Positions 19,568-28,762 of a stretch of DNA of 64,000 nt are shown one piece after another. The DNA is taken from positions 1 to 64,000 of the forward strand of contig JAKZMJ010000002.1 of assembly GCA_030491005.1 (NCBI GenBank). The letters run 5' to 3'. Origin of the DNA: Sulfurospirillum sp. GTDB lineage: Bacteria > Campylobacterota > Campylobacteria > Campylobacterales > Arcobacteraceae. The notes beneath the pieces are model-generated. The model searched no databases and had not been told where the DNA came from. It saw only the letters and a program-made list of their open reading frames with translations. The translations under genes and the position numbers were made by a program. Position 1 is the first letter of the stretch, and the number at the start of each line of letters is the position of its first letter.

Positions 19568-20011
19568 ATGGATTCAAATTTAATATATCTAGTACAAACA
19601 GATACTAGTGTTGGATTTTCATCTTCTAATTATGAGAATTTATCACAAATAAAACGAAGAAATAAAAAGCAAAAGATATTACAAACACTTAAAAGCTTTA
19701 AGTGTTTGAAAGAACAAGCAAGAATTCCTAAAAAGTTTAAAAAAAAAGTTAGGAAATCAAAATACACAACTTTTATATATCCAAATCTAAAAGCATTTAG
19801 AGTTATTAATCAAACAAATAATTTTTATTTATTTATAAAAAAATTTAATATGTTATATTCAACATCAGCAAATCTTACAAAACAAGGTTTCAACCAAGAT
19901 TTCGCAAGACAAAACTCAGATATTATTGTGTTAAGTAAAAAAAAATTTTCATCTAAAAATGAATCAAAAATATTTAAATTAGGTAAAAATAAATTAAGTA
20001 AAATAAGATAA
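19568..20011 (+). CDS. Sua5/YciO/YrdC-family mini-protein
   Basis: A 147-aa basic protein that keeps only the edges of the YrdC fold: the opening LVQTDTSVGFSS resembles the LPTDTVYGL substrate strand, and LYSTSANLTKQG resembles the TSAN motif that binds the nucleotide. The central 60-70 residues are Lys-rich and shorter than in TsaC (about 190-200 aa). A bona fide TsaC is probably encoded elsewhere. It starts 3 bases after the carB stop and is surely co-transcribed with it. Activity in threonylcarbamoyl-AMP synthesis is doubtful. Confidence 0.75.
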   Translation: MDSNLIYLVQTDTSVGFSSSNYENLSQIKRRNKKQKILQTLKSFKCLKEQARIPKKFKKKVRKSKYTTFIYPNLKAFRVINQTNNFYLFIKKFNMLYSTSANLTKQGFNQDFARQNSDIIVLSKKKFSSKNESKIFKLGKNKLSKIR

Positions 20012-20082
20012 GAATATATTTTAAAAATTTTATTTGACATATATATAGATTTAATAATATACTTCCATAACAAAGGATAACT

Positions 20083-20580
20083 ATGGCAAAAGAACACCAA
20101 TTTGATATTTCAGCAAAACTAGATTTTCAAGAACTTAAAAATGCTATTGTACAAGCTCAAAAAGAATGTACAAATAGATATGATTTTAAAGGCATTGAAA
20201 AAGAAATCAAGTTTAATGAAACAGCAAAAAGTATAAGTATAAACTCAGCAAGTGATAATAAAGTAGATGCTATTTATGATATTTTAATAGCAAAATTAAA
20301 TAAAAGAGGCATACCTATAAATTCTCTCGATGATGCTAAACAAGAAGATAGTTCTGGTGGAAATAGAAAATATACCTATGCACTAATAGATTCAATTCAA
20401 AAAGATGATGCAAAAACTATTCAAAGTGAAATAAAAAAATTAAAGCTTAAAGTAAAAGCTGTAAATCAAGGTGATGAGATAAGAGTAACAGGGAAAAATC
20501 TTGATGATTTACAAGATGTTATGAAACATCTTAAATCATTAGATTTAAAATCCCCTTTAGTATTTGATAATTTTAGATAA
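20083..20580 (+). CDS. yajQ: YajQ-family nucleotide-binding protein
   Basis: A 165-aa protein of the UPF0234/YajQ family. It starts AKEHQFDISAKLDFQELKNA and has NRYDFKGIEKEI and the C-terminal VTGKNLDDLQDVMKHLKSLD, all family hallmarks. Relatives bind c-di-GMP in some proteobacteria and interact with nucleic acids. AAAGGATAA precedes the ATG. It converges with the cytochrome P460-like gene with only two bases between stops. Confidence 0.94.
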   Translation: MAKEHQFDISAKLDFQELKNAIVQAQKECTNRYDFKGIEKEIKFNETAKSISINSASDNKVDAIYDILIAKLNKRGIPINSLDDAKQEDSSGGNRKYTYALIDSIQKDDAKTIQSEIKKLKLKVKAVNQGDEIRVTGKNLDDLQDVMKHLKSLDLKSPLVFDNFR

Positions 20581-20582
20581 AA

Positions 20583-21131
20583 CTATTGTAAAGCTTTAAC
20601 CAATGTTATAGGTGCATTTGCTTCTTTATTATGTGCAAAAACTAAATCATTACCAGATGCACTTGCATGACAGGAAATACAACCAGGGAATTTTCCTGCA
20701 ATTTGTTTATTTCCTTTAGAAAACAATGAGCCATCAGCTTTATATTTTACCCAATACCAGTTGTTATTTTTAGGATCATATCCATCTTTTTTAATCATAA
20801 CGGTAACTGCTTTTAAGTATTTTTTTCTATCATTTGCTACATTTTTAATAGAAACACCTTTACCACCATAATTTCTTTTTACAATAACTCTTTTACCATC
20901 AATAGTACTTTCAAGCACTTCTCTTACTTTTCCATGTGGAGGACCTCCCACATACAAAGTAGCATCTGCTGAATTTAATTTATTAGCTTCTAAATTTTCC
21001 CACAAATATTTGGCATAAGCCACATCTATTTTTCCACCAAATGGCATTTCTTTAGCTTGTGCTAAAACTGAAAAAGACAAGCTAAATATTGCAAACGACA
21101 ATACTAATTTTCCTAAAGATAAGTTTTTCAT
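20583..21131 (-). CDS. Cytochrome P460-like c-type heme protein
   Basis: A 182-aa exported protein. An N-terminal signal peptide (KLVLSFAIFSLSFSVLAQA) is followed by a P460-type domain with WVKYKADGSLF and a single C-terminal heme-binding motif CISCH. Family members are periplasmic, and some oxidise hydroxylamine; many heterotrophs carry them with no known substrate. A small conserved lysine-rich region precedes the heme motif. It is monocistronic. Confidence 0.88.
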   Translation of the reverse strand: MKNLSLGKLVLSFAIFSLSFSVLAQAKEMPFGGKIDVAYAKYLWENLEANKLNSADATLYVGGPPHGKVREVLESTIDGKRVIVKRNYGGKGVSIKNVANDRKKYLKAVTVMIKKDGYDPKNNNWYWVKYKADGSLFSKGNKQIAGKFPGCISCHASASGNDLVFAHNKEANAPITLVKALQ

Positions 21132-21291
21132 AAATTCTCCTTTAATTTTACAAGAAGATTATAAAGTTTTTTTGTTAAGTTTTTGTGTAGAAGATTTATT
21201 TGTTTTAAAAAGTTTATAAAAAATTATTCAATTAGTAAAATTTTAATCCAATAATTCAATTTTGAGCATTATTTTATAATTACATATATGA

Positions 21292-22335
21292 TTAAAATCT
21301 ACTATATTCTTTTATATCTCTTAATAATTCATCTATTCTTTTTTTACTAGAATTCCAAGAAAAAACAAACCTAGCTCCTCCTTCACCAATGAAAGAATAA
21401 AAAATCCAATTTTTACTCTTAAGTTCATCTAATAGTTTTTCATCAGTTTGAATAAACACACTATTTGCTTCGACTTTAAATTTTATTTTAATATTTTTAA
21501 TTTGTTTTACTTCTTTTTCAAAATATTTAGCCATAAGATTTGCATGGGAAGCATTTTTCTTCCATAAATTATTTTCTAAAAGTGCTATCCATTGTGTTGA
21601 AATAAATTTCATTTTAGATGCTAATTGCCCTGCTTGTTTACATCTATAATCAAAATCTTCACATAGTTGTTTATTAAAAAAAATCACAACTTCACCCAAT
21701 GCCATGCCATTTTTAGTTCCTGAAAAACACAAAACATCAATACCTACTTTCCACGTAAGTTCAGCTGGACTTGCATTTAAAGAAACAAGGGCATTGGAAA
21801 ATCTAGCCCCATCCATATGAATATGCAAGTTGTTTTTTACAGCTACTTTTTTAATAGCTTCTAATTCTTTTATAGTATAAACAGTTCCTAATTCGCTTGT
21901 TTGTGTTAAGGATACAACTTTTGGTTTAGGATAATGTATATCACTTCTTTTATTTGCAAGTTCATCTATATCACAAGGTCTTAGTTTACCATTTTCACCT
22001 TTTGCAAGTAATAACTTAGAACCATTTGAAAAAAATTCAGGAGCGCCACATTCGTCTGTTTCTATATGTGCAACTTCTGTACAAATGATACTATGATAAG
22101 AATTACACAATGAGGCTAAACTTAAAGAATTTGCAGCAGTCCCATTAAATACAAAAAAAACTTCGCAATCACATTCAAATAATTCTCTTAATTGATCAGC
22201 TGCATATTTAGTATAATAATCATCGCCGTAAGCTTGTGCATTCCCATCATTTAAACTAACAATCTTGTCTAATACTTCAGGACAAATTTGTGAATAATTA
22301 TCACTTGCAAATTGTTCTTTAATTTTTTCATACAT
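21292..22335 (-). CDS. ltaE: Low-specificity L-threonine aldolase
   Basis: PLP enzyme that splits threonine or allo-threonine to glycine and acetaldehyde. At 347 aa it has the beta-eliminating-lyase fold: early GDDYYTKYAADQLRELFEC, NGTAANSLSL, the IHMDGARFSNALVSLN segment, and the PLP lysine in CFSGTKNGMALGE. It stands between the cytochrome P460-like gene and a chemotaxis transducer, both on the same strand but well separated. Confidence 0.92.
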   Translation of the reverse strand: MYEKIKEQFASDNYSQICPEVLDKIVSLNDGNAQAYGDDYYTKYAADQLRELFECDCEVFFVFNGTAANSLSLASLCNSYHSIICTEVAHIETDECGAPEFFSNGSKLLLAKGENGKLRPCDIDELANKRSDIHYPKPKVVSLTQTSELGTVYTIKELEAIKKVAVKNNLHIHMDGARFSNALVSLNASPAELTWKVGIDVLCFSGTKNGMALGEVVIFFNKQLCEDFDYRCKQAGQLASKMKFISTQWIALLENNLWKKNASHANLMAKYFEKEVKQIKNIKIKFKVEANSVFIQTDEKLLDELKSKNWIFYSFIGEGGARFVFSWNSSKKRIDELLRDIKEYSRF

Positions 22336-22504
22336 TATAAGTTCTTTCTTACTATAAAAATTTGGGCTTATATTTGGTAAATTATATAAATATCTTTAGC
22401 ATATACTCTTGTAAGCTTATTGTATCAGAATTATGTTTTAATCATTAATACAATAGTTGACTTTGTAAATAAAGTGGGTTTAAAAAACTCAAATATATTT
22501 TTAT

Positions 22505-22562
22505 GTTCACCTGTGTGCCCTTAGGTAATTTTATTTTACCAAATTGACACAGTTTTTTGAAC
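22505..22562. repeat. Three nested inverted repeats
   Basis: Arms GTTCA/TGAAC (22505-22509, 22558-22562), CTGTGT/ACACAG (22511-22516, 22547-22552) and GGTAA/TTACC (22524-22528, 22536-22540) nest in 58 bases just after the transducer stop. It may be the terminator of the transducer gene or a relic of a mobile-element end. Confidence 0.5.
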
Positions 22563-22569
22563 AGTCCCT

Positions 22570-24882
22570 TTATTCTTCTTTTGCTTTTACAGTATTTTTA
22601 CCTACGAACTCTTTTTCATCCGCACTTGCAACTACTAATTTGGCTATAGTATCTGTTTGTTTTGCAATATCGTTTGTTTCACTAGCTATCATAGCATTTT
22701 GTTGTGTCTGTTTATCAAGTTGATTTACTGTATCGTTTATTTGCTCTATTCCTATTAGTTGTTCTTTACTTGCACCTTCTACATCTGATATAAGATTAAT
22801 GGTTTTTGATATATTATTATTAAGTTCTGTATAGCCATTTATCATTTGATGTGCAATATCTTTTCCATTATTTGCTTTTTGTGTAGCATTTGATACAAGT
22901 TCTTTGATCTCATTTGCGGCTTCTCCGCTTCTACTTGCTAGATTTCTTACTTCTTGAGCTACAACAGCAAATCCTTTTCCAGCTTCTCCAGCAGTTGCAG
23001 CTTCAACGGCTGCATTTAATGAAAGTATATTAGTTTGGAATGCTATTTGATCTATAATTGTTATAGCTTCATTTATTGCATTTACTTCTTGATCTATCTC
23101 ATTCATAGCTGTGGTTGTTTGGTTTGCGAGATTTTGTCCAGATTTTGAAGATGTTTTGAGCTCATTTGTAAAGCCTGCCATTCTTACAATATTTTGTGTA
23201 TTTAAAGATATATTACTTGTTATCTCTTCTAATGCTGCTGATGTTTCTTCTAAACTAGCTGCTGCTTCATTTGAATTATCATTTAATGTATTTACATTTT
23301 CTAATAAAATATTTGAACTATTTTCTAAAGTTAGACCATTTGATTTATTTTCTACTAACATGGCAGTTATTGCATCTTTTAGATTATTTATATCACTTAC
23401 TAAAATTCCAAGTGCTCCATCTTTTTCAATATTATTTAAATGTAATTCTTTTCTATAATCATTTATAGCATATTGTTCTAAAACAAGATTCATATTAGTA
23501 AAGTGTTCCTTAGTTATTTTTATCATATCATTTACTTCATTCTTAAACTCATTTAATGACTGATTATTAGTACTACTTTGAATATATTCAGAATAATAAC
23601 CATGTTTAACTTTAGTTATGATGATTTTTGCTTCATCAATTAGTTTTAAATCTTGTTCTAGTGATAATTTAGTTTTATTGATATTTTGGTTTACTACTTT
23701 TGCCATAATACCTATTTCATCATTTGATTTATCATCCAATAAAGTTATCTCTGAAGATTCTTTATTTAAGTATCGAAAAAAATCTGAAAGTCCATTCTGA
23801 AATTTTGAAAGTGGATTAACAATACTACTTTTAATGATAAATATAGAAATAATCATGATAATAATCAATAATATTACAGAAGCAATAGCAATAGTATCTC
23901 GTATCTCATTGGAGGTAATTAAGACTTCATCTTCAGATATCTCTGATATGATTGCCCACTTTAAATCTTTTCCTACTTTTATAGGTGCATATGAAGATAA
24001 TACTGATTTACCACTATAAGAAATAATAGTTTTAGTATTAGATTTACCTGCTAAGGCATTGTTACTAGCTTCTGTATCAACTTTTCCACTAGATGTATTT
24101 AAAAAAGATTTTTTTATACTATGATTTTGTGGATCTAAAAAACTATCACTTCTCATAAGCTTATCTTGCCCTACTAGATAATCTTCTTGTGTTTCACCAT
24201 ATCCATCTCCAAAATTCATAATTTTATTTATAGATTTATTTGAAACTTGAAATACCAATATAGCATCAAATGCACCATCAATAATAATAGGTGTTCCTAG
24301 AAAAAAAGTAGGAGCATTATTATTTGGAGAGTAAGCTTTTATATCTACATATACAGCTCTTTTTAACCTTTTAACTTTTTTCCAAACTTCACCTAAGTTA
24401 GAATTTTTTAAATTTCCACTACTTAAATTTTGTCCATAAGCACTATTCTTTTTTTGTGAATACATTATATGCCCATACTTTTGACCTATTATTAAGATAT
24501 CATCATAAGTATAATCTTTAGCAAAGTCCTGAAAATAGCTATCATATTGGGCTGTTTTTTCTTTGGTTAATTTGTGTTCAATAGGGTACTTATCTGTTTT
24601 TCCTACTTGTAGTTTTTTATGTACAAAAATTAAATCATAAACTAAATCTATAGTTACTAAAGATTTGGCAACTACATTTATATCCCTAAGTTTAGAATTG
24701 AATAGATTTTCTACTTGAGCTATTTTACTTTGATTTGCAGATGTAAGAATATCATAGTTTATAGCAATAAGAGCATTTTTTGCACTAACTATTGATATAG
24801 TAGCAAGTACACTTGCTAAAACAAGTAAAGATATAATAGTAAGTAGCAAGACCTTTATTTTGATTGTTAAATTTTTCATCAA
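22570..24882 (-). CDS. Methyl-accepting chemotaxis protein with periplasmic Cache-like sensor
   Basis: A 770-aa transducer. A transmembrane helix at about residues 10-33 is followed by a periplasmic dCache-like region to about residue 325, then a second helix, a HAMP region and linker, and the cytoplasmic signalling coiled coil. The hairpin tip is [18 protein letters not shown], with [20 protein letters not shown] after it, as in all MCPs. No C-terminal CheR-docking pentapeptide is seen; the tail is NTVKAKEE. The periplasmic region resembles that of the diguanylate cyclase at 3323 (same [12 protein letters not shown]-type small-ligand style), but the ligand is unknown. Confidence 0.93.
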   Translation of the reverse strand: MMKNLTIKIKVLLLTIISLLVLASVLATISIVSAKNALIAINYDILTSANQSKIAQVENLFNSKLRDINVVAKSLVTIDLVYDLIFVHKKLQVGKTDKYPIEHKLTKEKTAQYDSYFQDFAKDYTYDDILIIGQKYGHIMYSQKKNSAYGQNLSSGNLKNSNLGEVWKKVKRLKRAVYVDIKAYSPNNNAPTFFLGTPIIIDGAFDAILVFQVSNKSINKIMNFGDGYGETQEDYLVGQDKLMRSDSFLDPQNHSIKKSFLNTSSGKVDTEASNNALAGKSNTKTIISYSGKSVLSSYAPIKVGKDLKWAIISEISEDEVLITSNEIRDTIAIASVILLIIIMIISIFIIKSSIVNPLSKFQNGLSDFFRYLNKESSEITLLDDKSNDEIGIMAKVVNQNINKTKLSLEQDLKLIDEAKIIITKVKHGYYSEYIQSSTNNQSLNEFKNEVNDMIKITKEHFTNMNLVLEQYAINDYRKELHLNNIEKDGALGILVSDINNLKDAITAMLVENKSNGLTLENSSNILLENVNTLNDNSNEAAASLEETSAALEEITSNISLNTQNIVRMAGFTNELKTSSKSGQNLANQTTTAMNEIDQEVNAINEAITIIDQIAFQTNILSLNAAVEAATAGEAGKGFAVVAQEVRNLASRSGEAANEIKELVSNATQKANNGKDIAHQMINGYTELNNNISKTINLISDVEGASKEQLIGIEQINDTVNQLDKQTQQNAMIASETNDIAKQTDTIAKLVVASADEKEFVGKNTVKAKEE

Positions 24883-24963
24883 TTTACTTTAAGGATTTAT
24901 AGTTTAATTTTAATACAATATCACTAAAAGCATATAAGCACTTTTGATGATTACATTTATCTT

Positions 24964-26382
24964 TTAAAATAAAAGATTAAATGTAAGATAAGTATTTGTA
25001 CTCTTTTTAAATGAACCCATCGCCTTAGCTGCCATAGAATGTATATCATATATAGCACCCATTAGATTACTTGTATAATTATATTTAATAGTTGTATGCC
25101 CTAATCTAAAGCTTGTATTTTTATTTATGAATTTTGTAACATAAAATTCAGTGGCTGTTCCACGAGTAGCCAATTTATTAGTAGGATCACTAGAACCTTG
25201 TGTATATCCAACCCAATTTTTACTACCTTTATTATATTCAGCACCAATTTTCCAATCTCTATTGATATGGTATCTAGCACCTAACCAAAAAGCATTACCT
25301 GTGGCAGTTGTTTTTTTAGCTTCACCTGTTGTTAATAATCCAACACGAATTTTCTTAATTTTTCCATCCACAATTGTTTTACTCTCAATTGTTTCATTTG
25401 TAGAGCTACGCTTACTTCTAGCAAAATGTGCAAATAAATCTAAATTACCATTTATTTTTGTAGCTTCCATCATGAACCCACTTATAGCTCCATCGCCTAT
25501 ATTTGCTGATTTACCATCGGTACCTGTAACACCAATATTAGATATAGGAAGATAGAATGCTTGTAAATCATTAGAAAAAGGTAAATTTTTAAAAGTTTTA
25601 TTTATTATTAATCCTGTTATTTCTGTATTCTTTAATCCATCATGTCCAAAATAATTTCTTGAGGGATTAGGTGCATCTTGTGTTACTGGTGTAAAATATG
25701 TAAATTGTATACTTGTACCAGATAAATATTTATCTAAATTGGCAGTTAAAATAACACCATCCATAATCCAATCATAAGCTAAAGATGAAAAAGTACCTTT
25801 TCTTTTTGTACCTTCTTTTATATTTGAGCTTGGACCATCTGCAGTTGAAAGTCTTCCTAAGCTTATAATAAATGGGATTTTACTTCCTTTATTTGTAAGC
25901 CAATCCACACTAGCTCTCTCAACATAAAGCTCACTACCATTTGGTATTCTTCCTTGTGAAAAATCTGCATTTGCATTTCTTGGTGTATCATCTCCCCAGT
26001 TTTTATACATAGATAGTCTACCTGAAAATTTTAAATCATCTGAAATTTGAGATTTCATATTTAAATTTAATTTTACCCTATTTTCTGTTGAAGTATATGA
26101 ATTGTCTTTTGTAGGTGTTTTTTGTACATTTGAAAAATGATTACTTTCAACTTTAAAACCTAAACCAAATTGTATTTTATCTGTATAGCTTCTTATTTCT
26201 ACATCTGATATTCTTTCATCTAATTCTTCCGTAAATTCTTCATTTTGAGTATTTTCTTTTTTCATATCACTGATGATATTTTCTAAGATTTTAATTCTCT
26301 CTTCAAGCGTATTTCCGCTTAATGATGTATATGAAAGAGTTGCTGCTACAACTACACTTAATATCATTTTTTTATTTATCAT
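24964..26382 (-). CDS. DUF3373 family outer-membrane beta-barrel protein
   Basis: A 472-aa protein with a signal peptide (ILSVVVAATLSYTSLSG), a short coiled coil (LEERIKILENIISDMKKE) and then a long run of alternating amphipathic strands ending in the aromatic-rich TNTYLTFNLLF, typical of an outer-membrane barrel. The pattern matches the DUF3373 proteins of Campylobacterota, whose cargo is not established. Eight bases separate its start from the stop of the small periplasmic gene that precedes it, so the pair is an operon. Confidence 0.82.
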   Translation of the reverse strand: MINKKMILSVVVAATLSYTSLSGNTLEERIKILENIISDMKKENTQNEEFTEELDERISDVEIRSYTDKIQFGLGFKVESNHFSNVQKTPTKDNSYTSTENRVKLNLNMKSQISDDLKFSGRLSMYKNWGDDTPRNANADFSQGRIPNGSELYVERASVDWLTNKGSKIPFIISLGRLSTADGPSSNIKEGTKRKGTFSSLAYDWIMDGVILTANLDKYLSGTSIQFTYFTPVTQDAPNPSRNYFGHDGLKNTEITGLIINKTFKNLPFSNDLQAFYLPISNIGVTGTDGKSANIGDGAISGFMMEATKINGNLDLFAHFARSKRSSTNETIESKTIVDGKIKKIRVGLLTTGEAKKTTATGNAFWLGARYHINRDWKIGAEYNKGSKNWVGYTQGSSDPTNKLATRGTATEFYVTKFINKNTSFRLGHTTIKYNYTSNLMGAIYDIHSMAAKAMGSFKKSTNTYLTFNLLF

Positions 26383-26390
26383 AATTTCTC

Positions 26391-26648
26391 CTATCTTCCA
26401 GCTGATTCAGCGGCATCAGAATCTGCTGCATTATCCATCAAATAACTATTTAAACTCAATTGTTCATCAGAACTTAACTTATCTATTCCCATTTTTGCTT
26501 TATTTCTTCCAGATTTAAATATTCTAGTCCATTGGGCTGTAACTTTAGAACCAGCATCTATACCTAGTTTATCAGCAAGTGCTTTTCCATCTAAAGCAAA
26601 CATTGTAAGCGTAAAAAATAATGCAATTATAGCAATAATTTTTTTCAT
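26391..26648 (-). CDS. Small periplasmic protein of unknown function
   Basis: An 85-aa protein with a clear signal peptide (IIAIIALFFTLTMFALDG). The mature part is short and ends with a helix LSSDEQLSLNSYLMDNAADS that recalls the last helix of small c-type cytochromes, but there is no CxxCH, so no heme is expected. It is the first gene of a pair with the DUF3373 barrel, which suggests a shared role at the envelope. Confidence 0.7.
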   Translation of the reverse strand: MKKIIAIIALFFTLTMFALDGKALADKLGIDAGSKVTAQWTRIFKSGRNKAKMGIDKLSSDEQLSLNSYLMDNAADSDAAESAGR

Positions 26649-26788
26649 TATAATCTCCTTTTATTATTTTATAATTGATAGTATATATATATTATTATTT
26701 ATTTTTAATTAAAGAATACAAATTTTTGTAAATATTTCATATGTAGTGCCTTATAGGCTTAATCAAAACTCATTAAAATAAAAAATAC

Positions 26789-26828
26789 AAAGATAATTAT
26801 ATTATTTTTAAAGATAATTATATTATTT
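26789..26828. repeat. Direct repeat upstream of dctP
   Basis: The 19-mer AAAGATAATTATATTATTT occurs at 26789-26807 and again at 26810-26828, 21 bases apart, i.e. about two helical turns. An ATTATC-AAA-GATAAT inverted repeat follows at 26841-26855. Such phasing fits cooperative binding by a regulator. Confidence 0.65.
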
Positions 26829-26900
26829 AATATTAGATTAATTATCAAAGATAATATGATGAGCAATTTTAAATTTATATTAGTAAAATAGATTTAAAAT

Positions 26901-26939
26901 TGACATAAATGTACATAATATTGACATAATTTTATGTCA
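26901..26939. promoter_or_regulatory. TGACATAA operator array before dctP
   Basis: A perfect 18-base palindrome TGACATAATTTTATGTCA lies at 26922-26939, and an extra half-site TGACATAA at 26901-26908, exactly 21 bases upstream. It is 33-70 bases before the dctP start. Two overlapping TTGACA hexamers sit in the same place, so the protein could compete with RNA polymerase. Confidence 0.55.
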
Positions 26940-26971
26940 TACTTTTTTTATCAAAAATTTAAGGAGTTAAA

Positions 26972-27967
26972 ATGAAAAAACAAGTATTAGGAATAATGGC
27001 AACAGCTTTACTTGCCTCATCAGCTATGGCTGCGGATTTTACGCTAAAGTTTTCACATGTAGTTAGTGATAATACACCAAAAGGTAAAGCAGCTAGATTT
27101 TTTGAAACAAGATTAGAAGAATTATCAAAAGGTAAAATTGATGTTCAAATATATCCTTCTTCTCAATTATATAAAGATAATGCTGTTTTAAAAGCTATTA
27201 GATTAGATTCAGTACAAATGGCAGCTCCTAGTTTTTCTAAATTTGGTAAAATCGTACCACAATTAGCTTTATTTGATTTACCATTTTTATTTAAAGATAT
27301 AGATCATTTACATAGAGTACAAGATGGTGATGTTGGTACAAAATTAAAAGCTATGGTAACAAAAAAAGGTTTTGTAGCTTTAAACTTTTGGGATAATCAT
27401 TTTAAACAATTATCTTCATCTAAAAAAGCTTTAATTATGCCAGATGATGCAAAAGGACAAAAATTTAGAATTATGTCTTCAAAAGTACTTGAAGCACAAT
27501 TTCATGCAGTTGGAGCAAATCCACAAATGATGCCTTTTTCTGAGGTATATTCAGGTTTACAACAAGGTGTAATTGATGGTCAAGAAAATACTAATTCAAA
27601 TATCTACACTAAAAAATTCTATGAAGTACAAAAATATTTAACAGTATCAAATCATGGTTATTTAGGATATTTAGTTGTATTATCTAAGAAATTTTGGAAT
27701 AAACTTCCAAAAAATTTACAAGCTAATGTTAAACAAGCTATGAATGAAGCTACACAAAAAGAAAGAGAATATGCGGAAGATTTAAATACTAAACAATTTA
27801 ATCTAATAAAAGAATATGCTACAAAAACTGGTAAATTAGAAATCATTACTTTAACCAATGAACAAAGACAAGCATGGGCTACAAAAGTAAGTGCAATTTA
27901 TCCACAATTTCATTCTCCTAAAAAAATCGGAAAAGACTTAATCAATGGTGCTTTAAATACTAAGTAA
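26972..27967 (+). CDS. dctP: TRAP transporter periplasmic solute-binding protein, DctP family
   Basis: A 331-aa binding protein with signal peptide (LGIMATALLASSAMAAD) that delivers a carboxylate to the QM permease. It has FTLKFSHVVSDNTPKGKAA, the long helix VYSGLQQGVIDGQENTNSNI with the conserved family Arg/Asn region (FRIMSSK before it), and C-terminal helices. C4-dicarboxylates are the classical ligands, but the family is broad. AAGGAG precedes the ATG. It is followed by a hairpin and then dctQM. Confidence 0.93.
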   Translation: MKKQVLGIMATALLASSAMAADFTLKFSHVVSDNTPKGKAARFFETRLEELSKGKIDVQIYPSSQLYKDNAVLKAIRLDSVQMAAPSFSKFGKIVPQLALFDLPFLFKDIDHLHRVQDGDVGTKLKAMVTKKGFVALNFWDNHFKQLSSSKKALIMPDDAKGQKFRIMSSKVLEAQFHAVGANPQMMPFSEVYSGLQQGVIDGQENTNSNIYTKKFYEVQKYLTVSNHGYLGYLVVLSKKFWNKLPKNLQANVKQAMNEATQKEREYAEDLNTKQFNLIKEYATKTGKLEIITLTNEQRQAWATKVSAIYPQFHSPKKIGKDLINGALNTK

Positions 27968-27985
27968 ACATTTAAATATACTTTA

Positions 27986-28012
27986 ACTATCTTCTTTTTT
28001 AAAGAAGATAGT
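27986..28012 (+). terminator. Hairpin between dctP and dctQ
   Basis: A 12-bp perfect stem, ACTATCTTCTTT with AAAGAAGATAGT, and a TTT loop lie 19 bases after dctP. There is no T-run after it. It probably acts as a partial terminator or 3' stabiliser that gives more binding protein than permease. Confidence 0.6.
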
Positions 28013-28144
28013 CGCAATAATTTTCTACTAAATCTTACTTCTTATAAATTTATTCTAAAATAGAATCGTTTAATATTTTTTTTATGATTAGTGATATAGA
28101 TGTTTTATTGCACAAATATTTATCGACAATTGGAGTACATAATT

Positions 28145-28762
28145 ATGTTTAATATTATTAGTACTGTTATTGGTTTTATAAACAGATCAATCGCAATAAT
28201 TGGTATTACAGGTGGTGTCGCAATTGCATTTTCAAATGTAGTTGCAAGATATGCTTTTAACGCATCTTTAGTTTGGGCTACAGAGTTAACTATATTTTTA
28301 TTTTTATGGTCTGTATTTTTTGGTGCTGCTTATTGTTTTAAAAAAGATGCTCATATTGCTGTAACTGTTATCTTAGATATCGTATCTTCAAGAACTGCAA
28401 AAGTAATGTTACTTATATCTCATATAATTACTTTTATATTTTTATTAACAGTTTCATATTTTGGTTATGAATATTTATTCTTAGTTATTGAATTAGATGA
28501 GAGATCAATTGACTTATGGGATATGCCTATGTGGATAATTTATTTAGTTATTCCTATTTCTTTTTTGTTCGCATCTTATAGAGTGGCTGAAAGAATTCAA
28601 GTGATTTTAACTACCCCTCATGATAAAATTGTCAAAGAAAGTGAAGCAGAAATGGTACTTTCTGAATTAGGTGAAAGTTCAAAAGATATGACAAATAAAA
28701 ATGTAAAAGAATTAAATGACATTGTAAAAGAAGCAAATAAAAAAACAGGAGGCTTACTATGA
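28145..28762 (+). CDS. dctQ: TRAP transporter small permease subunit, DctQ family
   Basis: An integral membrane protein with four predicted helices (starting IGFINRSIAIIGITGG and WATELTIFLFLWSVFFGAAY). The latter is the DctQ hallmark. A charged C-terminal tail of about 55 residues is cytoplasmic. An earlier ATG (28100) is in frame, but GGAG sits before the ATG at 28145, which begins MFNIISTVIGF. Its stop overlaps the dctM start by 4 bases. Confidence 0.92.
   Translation: MFNIISTVIGFINRSIAIIGITGGVAIAFSNVVARYAFNASLVWATELTIFLFLWSVFFGAAYCFKKDAHIAVTVILDIVSSRTAKVMLLISHIITFIFLLTVSYFGYEYLFLVIELDERSIDLWDMPMWIIYLVIPISFLFASYRVAERIQVILTTPHDKIVKESEAEMVLSELGESSKDMTNKNVKELNDIVKEANKKTGGLL

Larger units (their letters stand above)
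26649..26971. other. Intergenic control region between divergent DUF3373 pair and dctPQM
   Basis: No gene is seen in these 323 bases. They hold an AT-rich divergent promoter zone with several repeated motifs: a 19-base direct repeat, an ATTATC-AAA-GATAAT inverted repeat and a TGACATAA palindrome (listed separately). Confidence 0.6.
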
